A stretch of 64,000 nucleotides of DNA from the NCBI RefSeq assembly GCF_028502605.1, contig NC_079235.1, positions 3,968,001-4,032,000 of the forward strand, written 5' to 3'. The translations under genes were made by a program, and so were the position numbers. This DNA is from Trichoderma breve (taxonomy: Eukaryota; Ascomycota; Sordariomycetes; Hypocreales; Hypocreaceae). The notes beneath the pieces are model-generated. The model saw only the letters and a list, made by a program, of their open reading frames with translations. It was not told the origin of the DNA and searched no databases. This document shows positions 55,511 through 64,000 of this stretch, piece by piece (position 1 is the stretch's first letter; every line of letters begins with the position of its first letter).

Positions 55511-57732
55511 TTACTCTTTGACCCTCTTGTAAAACATCTGCGCCGCCTCTTCCATAACAGCCTTGACTTTTGCCGGATCCAGCTTTTCTCGTCGACTAAA
55601 TGTATACAGCCCGTTTGTCTCTTGTTCAATATCCGTCCTACCAACATTAGCAAAAGTTTATCAACATCATATGTTCAAACTTACAGCTGTGTGTATACAA
55701 ACCCGCAGCAATACCCTCCACCCGCAACACCCTTGACAACCTTCTCGACCCTCTTCAAGAGATCTTCGGGATCTGCCGCAGTGGTGTAGCCCCAATCCCG
55801 CGATTCCTCGCTGTCGTCTTTCTTGGCCAGTGCAATGTTGATGCCGCCGCACTCTGAGCATATGATGGGAGCTCCAGGGGTGTGGCGGGTGCCCTTGTCG
55901 ACATTGGGGATTTCGCCGACGAAAAGGTCTCGTCCAGCTTTGGGTCCGAGAATGGCATCTAAATCCGCGCAAGTCTTCTCCAGCTCTGGGCCGTCGCTGT
56001 AATCGTGAAAGGTGGAGAGGTCGGTACAAACGTGTTCCCAGCCGCAGTTGTCGTTGATGCTGCGGGTGGGATCCAACGTCCTGGGAATTGTGTGAGCATT
56101 CGGGAGTCTCGCTGTATTACCAGTTAAAAAGGGGGAGTAAGGTGATGATACTAACTTGGTCAAGTAATAGAGAGAGCGTATGTGGTTGCGCTGCTCGGCG
56201 TTATCCTTGAGTGATGTATATGCCCAGCTCTCGTTAACTGGTGTCCAAGTCACCACCGAGGGATGGTTGATTGCCAGTTTCACAGATTCAGTCCACTCCT
56301 GGTTGAAACGGTCGACATATTCTCCGCTGAATTGGTAAGCGTTGGCCATTTCAGCCCAGACCAAGTATCCCTTTTTGTCTGCCCAATAGTAGAACCGGGG
56401 ATCTTCAACCTTTTGATGCTTCCGACAGCCGTTGAAGCCCATCTTCTTTGCACAATCAATATCCACCTCCAGACTGTAGTCGAACTCTGGAGTGAGGAAC
56501 GAGTTTGGCCAGTAGCCTTGATCCAGGTTCAGCATCTGAAAGTAAGGAGCATCATTAAGCCTCCACAGGCCGTCGCCGTTGGACCATTGTATCGAGCGCA
56601 TTCCTGTTACTGTTTTGATTTCGTCCACCTCCCTGCCGGAAAATGAATCAAACAATCTAACTGTCAGATTGTATAGCTGAGGATGCTCTGGCGACCAGAG
56701 TGCAACGCCATCTCGCCAGCAAGAAACGTCACCCAAAGGTGCATCCTTCAGTGTCGACCCGGGAAGAGCAGAAACACACTCTTTTGAGAGACGGGCGCTC
56801 AAGTTGAACCTACCCGATCCTTCTTTAATGTCAACTTTGGGAGATTTGGAGACTAGTTGGCCCCCAAAATTGACCTCTGCTTCGACGACGTATCCACGGC
56901 TTGCCTGTAAACCCTGTGTTGCAATCTCGAAATGAATCGCCCCAGTATGGATATCATTCGATCGGATTACAGTTCCGTAGCTACTATCCGCGATTCGTGC
57001 TGTAGGCACAACCTCTAGCCATACGGACTGCCAAATTCCCCCAGAGGGAGTATAAAAGATGCTCTCCGGCTGGGCACCCCAATATTGCTTCCCTCGCGGC
57101 TGAGTCAAATCATAAGCTGAGTCAAAGACACGCACTGTCAATCGATGATCGCCACTAGTATTTGCATCGACAGCATCCGTAATGTCAAGCTGGAACGGGA
57201 CGTGGCCTCCCCTGTGGCTACCGACAAAACTTCCGTCGACCCAAACAGAGGCCTCATAGTCCACAGCACCAAATCTAAGTAGTAGACGCCGGCCCTCTTG
57301 CCGTTCGGTTTTGTCCCGCAAGTCTGAGATAGTCCGCTCATACCAGAGCACCTCGTGGATGCCACGCTCATTAATGCCCGACGCAGGACACTGGAAGACG
57401 AAAGGGACAGCAATTGGACGCTTGTGATTAATTTTCCCCGAAGAGTCTCGTGTAAAGAGGTTATCTTTGAGTAGATTTTGTGTCCCGGCCGCAATGCGCT
57501 GAGTGATAGTGTCGCTTTCAGACTGGTTTCCAGACTCGCTCTTCTTCAACGTCTTCTTGACAGATATTTGAGCAGGCAAACCAGACTGCTGCCATCGCAA
57601 GCTTAAGCCAACATCGTCATCGTCAAAGAGAAAGTCCCAAGGGCCGTTGAGTGACAGCCAGCGTGACCCGGTGCGCTGGAAATCCGGACGAGGATACTCC
57701 GACGAGTCGTGATACTGAGGTTGGCCTTGCAT
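55511..57732 (-). CDS. Glycoside hydrolase family 2 protein (beta-galactosidase/beta-glucuronidase-like)
   Basis: Three exons (57732-56156, 56080-55685, 55637-55511) give 699 residues. The N-terminal sugar-binding domain has RWLSLNGPWDFLFDDDD, IAVPFVFQCPASGI, VLWYERTI, LLRFGAVDYEASVWVDG and GGHVPFQLDITD. An immunoglobulin-like middle domain follows, then the TIM barrel with the acid/base Glu501 in VNESW and a likely nucleophile Glu602 in ICSECGG. No signal peptide is seen, so it is probably intracellular. Related fungal GH2 enzymes act on beta-galactosides, glucuronides or mannosides; the specificity is not clear here. Intron 1 (56081-56155, 75 nt) is a stop-free multiple of three, so the unspliced frame also reads through. 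The C-terminal FSRREKLDPAKVKAVMEEAA closes the barrel. Confidence 0.92.
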
Positions 57733-60591
57733 TTCTGCTAATTCAATAATCTGTTGTCAATGAAATTGTTGCCAGTCGCAAGCTTTGCGCTGCTATCTCA
57801 GAGTGTATAAGTAGGTAGGTTATAGACACATGTGTACACGTAGCTGGACCCCCGCCATCACCTACCAATTCAGCTCCGCCAGTTCATGTAATTGAGGGTT
57901 TATCACCAGTTTTTCGGGTCGCCGCGCGTCGTGTTAAGGGGAATTTGCAATTCTGCCCATTTTTGATCGTCAAAACTGCGTTTTGTCGGGCACATCATTG
58001 CCTCAAAGATGGCTGCCAGACCCAGTATTTACGTCTCATGCGTGCCAATCATGACGTCGCTGGCGGCTATAGAACATTAGAACGAATCTAAACGCCCACA
58101 CCGACATAGTGCCTTTGCTATTTCTCCATGAAGGACAATTGGTTCCTGGTTCCTGGCCGGCTATTAACATACATGATTGACGCTCTTGCTTCATTGCCTG
58201 TTCTATCTCGACAAGATTTTGGGCAACTTTCTCGTTGGAACACTCCAATCGTAGAATCAGCCATGTCCACATGAGCCGAACGAAGGAGAGTTCCGAGGCT
58301 CAACGCTGGTGGCAAGACCTCGCGATACACAATTACACAGCTCTTGGAGGCTGTGTTCTTTGCCCCAAGAATTGGCCACTGTTGAATCTATTTGGAGAAT
58401 TGCACAGTAAGAGCGGTGAGTAGACTGGTTAGATGTCGTACAACACCAGCCACGTTCGGCCTCTTATTTGGGAAGCACGACATGGAAAAAGGAAGGGTCC
58501 GACTCTTGGGAAAACCTAAGAGTTGAGATTGCGGCTATAATTCAAAGTTGCGGTGGAACAGGGTCCTGGCTACAGACAGTCGGCCGGCAGATCGCACAAT
58601 GGTAAGATCCGCATGTCCTACCGAGATGGTTGTTATAGACGACGGGAGCAATGATGAATATTGTTGTGCAAGGCTGCCTCAATTTGGTTTTTTATGTGAA
58701 TATCGAAGAGGGGTATGAATTGGTCATTGGGCTCTCGCGGTAACTGTCACATGTTTGCAACAGTTTTCACAAGGCTTCGCCGTGTCAATGGAGTTTGCCA
58801 TTGTTAGTCCCGATGCATGACGTATCCGAGGTCCGAAGAGGCCGGTGAGATGGAGACCGGACGGTATTGATGACGCTTTTCAGGCAGAAGCTACTGGATG
58901 TTTGTCGAATTGGAGAGATGCAAGATACGACAGTGTTACTCTGTGTGAGCTGATGTACGACGATGGGCCAAAGTCGAACGAGGCCCGCGCCACTCCATTT
59001 ACCAGACGAGAGCTCATGTGCTCGGTGGTTTTCTGGTTGTCGTCGGCCGGAAGAGAATCATCCATTGGACTTTGTGCTCGTTACTCTGCAGAGTTTCCAC
59101 CCTTGAACGTGGCGATGCAAGGGCACAGTGGGATCCGTTGTTGGTCCCTTCCAAAGCCCAACCAGAGCTGTGCTTGTAGCTCTCGTGTAATGCTACCACG
59201 ACTACCAGTAAGCATAAAGCTTCGGCCCTCGGATTATGGTATACTTGCATAGCCCACCAGCAGTTAGGGAGAGCTGAATGGATCCCGGACCGGGATCAGC
59301 TGCTGGAGCCCAACGTTCTTTCACGACGTGGCATACGAGTAGGTCCTTGGCAGGGATAGCTGAGCAACACCTTTGTGACTCTGAATAATATATCTTGCCA
59401 CGCTGGCAAGGGAATCGAGGCTATTTTTAATCATCGTGTGGGTGTTGCGAGGTGCCGAGGGTGCTGTGATACAGGGAGGGAAGAAGAGAAGTTGAAGGAT
59501 CTGAGTCAATGTAAATTGAGTTGTCTAGCAAAAATTTCCTCTGTTGTTATAGATAACACCTGATTGGCACTAAAAAGGCATCCAAAGGAAGATACGAGTA
59601 CATGTGGTACCTAGACATTCAGAATGGTCAATGGGCAGTTGCAGGGTGCTTCACATGATCTCGATGTTGTTGTACATGGACTCTTTTACACAGCTGTTGA
59701 GACGGAAGAATTAAAACCGCTCACCGCATCTACTAGCCACCTAGTAGCAGCTGTCAACCAGGGTCTGATGTTTCTTTCTCAGCTGATATAGCAAGAAAAA
59801 AAAAGAAGAGGAGAAGAAGCATAAAAAAGGGCGATGCTACCTGCTCGATACCGTTCAAGTTACATTCATGCAAGCACAAAATACGAGGTTGTGGGCTGTC
59901 GATCACTGCAGCTAATGGAGCCCACCTCGCTCTTTAGCGTCCGCGAGCCGCTAAATGGGCATGCGGCTACCGCTACAGGGCCGCTAAGGCACAGTGCTGA
60001 GCCCCCAATTAGTACTAAGGGCCCTTCTGTCGACGACCCTTCACTGCCCCCTTACAGATGCAGCTGCCGGCGAGACTCAACATCTTGTGGTCCGGTGTTC
60101 TTGGTTTTCGCACTAGGTCATGTACAGAGTACCTCTGTCATAGACCAGCGCAACACTCTAAATCTCGTACAGGATACCCGACGTCATGACCTGACACCGA
60201 CTTGCCGACGGCATCCAAACAAAGGTCTCGATCCGCCACGCCGATTCCTTTTTTTTTTCTCCGCAAACGACGGGATACGAGATTCGTGCTACGTCATGAA
60301 GAATGGCTGGGCCCGTGTTCACTCTCCAGCCTCTTGTGCGTCACTCGTTGTACTTGAGCCTGCCGGACGTGATCGGAGCTTACCGTTACTCTGACTACGA
60401 GGATATTGTATAAGAGGAAGCGATGATCCCCGATTTGAAGGGAAGGATATCAGACATCATAAGAGCATCAGCATCAACCGACAGTCTTGCAACTCCTACA
60501 ACACAAACTCCCGTCGTCATTGCGTTGCCTCGATAGCAAATCCTCCCTTCAACTCCACCGCAAACCACTATCACACAATCCCGCCGTCACC
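57733..60591. other. Long intergenic region
   Basis: These 2.9 kb lie between the divergent GH2 and secreted-protein genes. ORFs are short; the longest + frame (58845-59252) starts with GTG, not ATG, and shows no domain. A TATAAG-like sequence at about 60409 and a CT-rich stretch before 60592 fit the promoter of the secreted protein. No gene or repeat family was recognised. Confidence 0.5.
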
Positions 60592-61179
60592 ATGCTGGGC
60601 CTCTTGTCTACATGTGCTCTCCTCCTCTCCAGCTCAGCTCTGGCTCTACCCTCTGTCCCTCGAGCCAACGCCAACTATCCTTATCCAGTGCCTCCTACAG
60701 CACCAGGATGCACAGACAAGTCGACGAACCTCACAGCATGGACCGTTGGCGACTTTGACTTCCACAGTTCATACACCTTCACAACACCTGCCCACCAAAA
60801 CTCCTGGGGCTATGTCAACTTCACTTTGACCAACCCGGCCGTCGACTACATTCCAGTCTGCAGTGCGGCGTCCAACCAGCTGTCTGACTTTTTCTATGGC
60901 ACTTTCGTCTACGAGTGCACTGTCCCCTCCGCAGCCGGCAAGGCAACCTTTACCTATTCACGTCCCAGTGGCCAGCTGCAGATCAACCAGACATGGAGCT
61001 GTGCCGACGAAGGCAGCCGGTTTACGGCCATCGGAGGCGTCAACCTCAACCTGACCTGCGATGACACGACATGGCAGAACCCGAACTGGACGGTCGGCCA
61101 GATTTACTCCACTCGCACGGTCACCTGTGGCAAGGTGACGCTTCCTGCGCCTATCGAAGAGATGAGTGCTGTCCTGTAG
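60592..61179 (+). CDS. Small secreted cysteine-containing protein, AA1-like
   Basis: Single-exon gene of 195 residues from ATG 60592; the longer in-frame start is TTG. An N-terminal signal peptide (MLGLLSTCALLLSSSALALP) is clear. The mature part has six cysteines, several N-glycosylation sequons (NLTA, NFTL, NQTW, NLTC, NWTV) and alternating beta-strand-like segments (WGYVNFTLTNPAVDYIPVC, FVYECTVPSAAGKATFTYS). This resembles the AA1-like (Alt a 1-like) fold of fungal secreted proteins. The AA1-like call is tentative, but secretion is well supported. Such proteins are often expressed during growth on hosts or substrates. No clustered partner is seen. Confidence 0.82.
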   Translation: MLGLLSTCALLLSSSALALPSVPRANANYPYPVPPTAPGCTDKSTNLTAWTVGDFDFHSSYTFTTPAHQNSWGYVNFTLTNPAVDYIPVCSAASNQLSDFFYGTFVYECTVPSAAGKATFTYSRPSGQLQINQTWSCADEGSRFTAIGGVNLNLTCDDTTWQNPNWTVGQIYSTRTVTCGKVTLPAPIEEMSAVL

Positions 61180-62042
61180 TACAGAAACAACACCATACTA
61201 CTTCCTGTGCAGAAGAAGTTTAAGCCTGTTCGTCACGGTGTCCGTTACCTCTAATAAGAGGGACGTATAAACGCGAATAATAGGGGGTATGATGCCCCTT
61301 GGAACTGGACTGTGCGACTCGCTGCGAGGAGTGTTTTTCTTTTTGTCGGTTATGACGGTCCTTTGATGATCAATGACGTTCTTTATGATGATGAAAATGG
61401 ATATTAGAAGGGTTCTTGGGTACCTTGGTAATGATTAATCCTCGCCTGTACTGTATCACACAGCATATATATAATATTATTTGCCTAAGTTTTGAATTGC
61501 AGTCCGCATCATAAGTTGGCTATCCCGTATTCTGTCTCCAAAATTTGATCATGACTGATGATAGCAGATACGACTTGTCTTGGTTGAATGGTAGAGCAAC
61601 TACTGCGTAGGTAGGTGTAAGTGATTCTGTGCCCACTGTTGCCCGTCTGGCCTTATGATATAAGCATGTTGGCAGAAGTTAGACAAAACTAACATCTACA
61701 GAGGAGATGCTACGCGACGGAGAAATCGGGATGACATTTAGTAGCTCGAAACAGAGAATCTGCAAAATTGTAGCCATGCGGAACTGTACACTCAAGGTAA
61801 TAGAGTGAGATGGAAGGGCTTCACACCTTATTGTGAACCTAGACAGTTCTCCCTTGCATCATGGGAATCCCCTAGAAATGCATAAACGTTCTTTGCAGAA
61901 CTGTTTGATAAGCATATTGAAGAGGCAAGGTTACTGCTATATAGAAGTGTGTGGGTAGGTAGATTAAGGTGCTAGGTAGATGCATGTTAGATGCATAAAG
62001 GTATGTAGGATTGCCTGGCAATATGCCACGTTTTAGGAAGAT
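61180..62042. other. 3' flank region and spacer
   Basis: These 863 AT-rich bases include TATATATA-like tracts at about 61465-61475 and TAGGTAGRT-type short repeats near 61960-61985. No gene is recognised. Confidence 0.5.
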
Positions 62043-62474
62043 CTACATGTAACGTTTAAAGTTAACTCCTGGGGCAAATCCTTCAGTCCATCCGAGAAAA
62101 GCTATTGGCCAACAGAGCCTAGGTAGGTAAGCTTTCCTGCTTATGTAGTTTGGGTCGCAATGAAACAAAAACTCCGTTTCGTAACGCTCAAATTCCGGTG
62201 GCGGACCGATCATGGCGTCCCAGGGGCCCATCGTCCGCCGCCAGAAGTCAGTGATAACATCTGATGCCGTCAAGATCAAGCCACGGACTGGGAATGTGAT
62301 CATCTTGCCGTCTCGATATACATCCATGATTCTGCATACCCCTGCTTGCCACGGCACCTTTGCACCCGAACAATGGCGAATACTCCCTAAATCGCCACTA
62401 CATGCTGTGAAAGGCAAAATTTTCCAACTCATATCGAGTTTGAACTCGCCAAACTGCTGAGGGTGATGAGCCAT
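62043..62474 (-). CDS. Orphan ORF, hypothetical
   Basis: An ATG-started 143-codon frame with no intron. It contains WRRTMGPWDAMIG, PPPEFERYETEFLFHCDPNY and WPIAFLGWTEGFAPG, which look protein-like (Trp- and aromatic-rich), but no domain is recognised. It could be a short orphan protein or the remnant of a larger gene. Its surroundings carry no clear promoter or partner. Treat as a weak call. Confidence 0.35.
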   Translation of the reverse strand: MAHHPQQFGEFKLDMSWKILPFTACSGDLGSIRHCSGAKVPWQAGVCRIMDVYRDGKMITFPVRGLILTASDVITDFWRRTMGPWDAMIGPPPEFERYETEFLFHCDPNYISRKAYLPRLCWPIAFLGWTEGFAPGVNFKRYM

Positions 62475-64000
62475 GGCTATAAATCGTTTTAGCCGTCTGG
62501 TTGAGTACGTAACGCCTCACAACGCCATCACAAACGATATGCAGGTACATGTTTTGCATCTCGTTGGCTAATCACTCCCCGAGTATCTTCAAACCTTGTC
62601 GCTGATGAAAGTAGCCATCCATCCATGTGATGACCAGGATGATATGGCCTTGACACATGCGGCGTATTCCATATGCCACATGGTCTCGAGTGAATCTCTC
62701 GATAACCTGCTCATTTCTTTTCAGCTATCATTAGATCTAACAAACGCAAGCAAGCCTCTCCATGAGGCAATGGGTCTAGAGCTTGGCAATCGGGCTTCAT
62801 ATCATCAAGCCTCTCCAAAAGTGAATCACTCAACTCCAGCCAAACAACTAGCTAGCTGGGCCAAGCTTCCTCACCCGCTAGACCCTCGAGTCATGCCACC
62901 GTAGACAAGAACGAGGCATTATCCTCCTCGCTTGCAAAGGGCGTCATGATTGAACCATCCCCATGATCCCCATGGGCGGTGCGCGGCCCCCCCGTGGTTC
63001 ATTAGTTTGACAAGACAAGCACTTTTCGTACTCGTTATATTGACAGCGATATCCATCACGTAAAGGAAACCCATCGCGGACTGCCAAACTAAGCCCTAAC
63101 CAAGAGGCTAGACGCATCCCATCCACCTTTCCACCTTTCAGTATCCATATTCCGCACTGCGGCCCTTCTTTTTCCATTTGAGGACCAGCCTCGCCAATGG
63201 GGTGCTGAGGTAGGCGCGGCGTGTGCTTTCGCCGCAAGCTGCGGGTAGTTCAGCTCTGCCGGAGGGTCGTCTCTCTCTCTCCTGAGCGAGAGCCAGGGGG
63301 GACCGGAAGAGGCGAGCTTCTCTTGTGCTTCTAGCTTCTACGGCTTTTCTTCTTTTCTACTATGATTTTCTCTTAAGCTTCTTCTTCAGCGCCACATAAC
63401 GATATTCCTCCGTAGCGGCGGGTTTGTCCTCCCCCTTGTCCGCCAGAAGGGCGCGATTACCTGTAAATAACCTGTTCAGAAGCCTAGAAGCCCATCCCCG
63501 GCACTGCTATGAAGGAATCAGGCGGCCAAATTTGCAGCGCCGGCAGACGTGATTGGAAGAAGCTCCGATCGCGTCATCGGCCCACGCCGGGTCCGGGCGC
63601 GACAGAATCGGGAAAGGCCCCGATGTCGTGCTCGGTGGCGGGTCTTCTCACTCTTTTTTTTTCTTCACCTTTCTTTTGTCTTTTTTTCGAGAAGGATTCC
63701 AGGGCTTATTTTTTTGGCTTTAGCTATTGCTTTTTTCTGTATTGGAGTTAGTTTGGCATGTGAAGGGGTCATGGATAGCATCGGCTTCTGGTTTCGTTGG
63801 GTGATGTGTTGTTGGATGGCACCATTGTGTCTCATGTTGAGCTTTCTTTCTTTCGACTTACATGATGCTGTCTTGAATGTTAGCTAGCATAGGTATCCTT
63901 TTACGCACTGACTGATTTGTACCTGACTACTAATTCATATCGTACTATGGAATAGTAAACGAGTAAGTAAGTATGCTCCATATTACTAGGTAATACTCTG
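62475..64000. other. Right-end gene-poor region
   Basis: These 1.5 kb hold only short ORFs. T-rich tracts occur at about 63650-63720 and CT runs at about 63271-63280. This may be the promoter of a gene outside the window. Nothing else is supported. Confidence 0.5.

Noticed and set aside
61575..61620. Sequence resembling part of a tRNA (GGTTGAATGGTAGAGCAACTA)
   Set aside because: It resembles a D-arm, but no matching anticodon arm, T-arm GTTCRANTC or acceptor stem follows at the right distance.

Overview
The window is nuclear DNA of a filamentous ascomycete (Pezizomycotina). Genes have short introns (about 45-150 nt) with GTAAGT-like donors and CAG or TAG acceptors, pyrimidine-rich leaders, two Zn2Cys6 regulators, an APSES regulator, MFS transporters and the fungal LYS1, MET8 and VAC1 genes. 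Gene content and style suggest Sordariomycetes, perhaps Hypocreales, but this is inference and was not tested by any search. No rRNA, tRNA, CRISPR or transposon was seen. Exon coordinates were derived by hand from splice sites and checked for phase continuity across every junction.

Layout. 1-1908 (-): Zn2Cys6 regulator cut by the window edge. 1909-7597: a gene-poor 5.7 kb stretch. 7598-10016 (-): DUF4139 protein. 11861-12844 (+): membrane protein with a hexapeptide repeat. 13167-14765 (+): METTL16-type RNA methyltransferase, convergent with a DUF218 protein (14891-15547, -). 16202-17107 (+): short-chain dehydrogenase. 18365-18802 (+): small membrane protein, convergent with FAM50/XAP5 (18972-20184, -). 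20451-21287 (-): glutathione transferase, divergent from a HerA-like P-loop ATPase (22447-24296, +). 24562-26870 (-): second Zn2Cys6 regulator, followed on the same strand by an FAD monooxygenase (27275-28743) with a striking palindrome in its promoter. 29338-30250 (-): MET8, divergent from VAC1/PEP7 (30873-33037, +). 33954-36625 (-): MBP1-type APSES regulator. 38525-39789 (+): LYS1 with a CPC1/GCN4 site. 40245-41381 (+): LYR protein, convergent with a GNAT acetyltransferase (41433-42056, -). 42561-44330 (-): seven-exon MFS transporter with an apparent 8-nt microexon, divergent from an amidoligase (45618 onward, +). 48361-49996 (-): allantoate-permease-type MFS transporter. 52966-54967 (+): unrecognised five-exon gene. 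55511-57732 (-): GH2 glycosidase. 60592-61179 (+): small secreted protein. 62043-62474 (-): orphan ORF.

The observation most worth following is that two + strand genes 8 kb apart, the amidoligase and the five-exon gene, each carry one in-frame TAG (both followed by GAG) with apparently intact coding sequence beyond it. In the five-exon gene the splice sites and reading phase are preserved for three further exons. Sordariomycetes are known to recode UAG to UGG (Trp) by A-to-I mRNA editing in the sexual stage, so these are candidates for stop-codon editing. Alternative splicing, readthrough and recent nonsense mutation remain open.

Much of the rest is housekeeping: lysine and siroheme synthesis, endosomal fusion, G1/S transcription and U6 snRNA methylation. 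Accessory pieces (regulator plus monooxygenase, transporters, glutathione transferase, amidoligase, secreted protein) lie between them.
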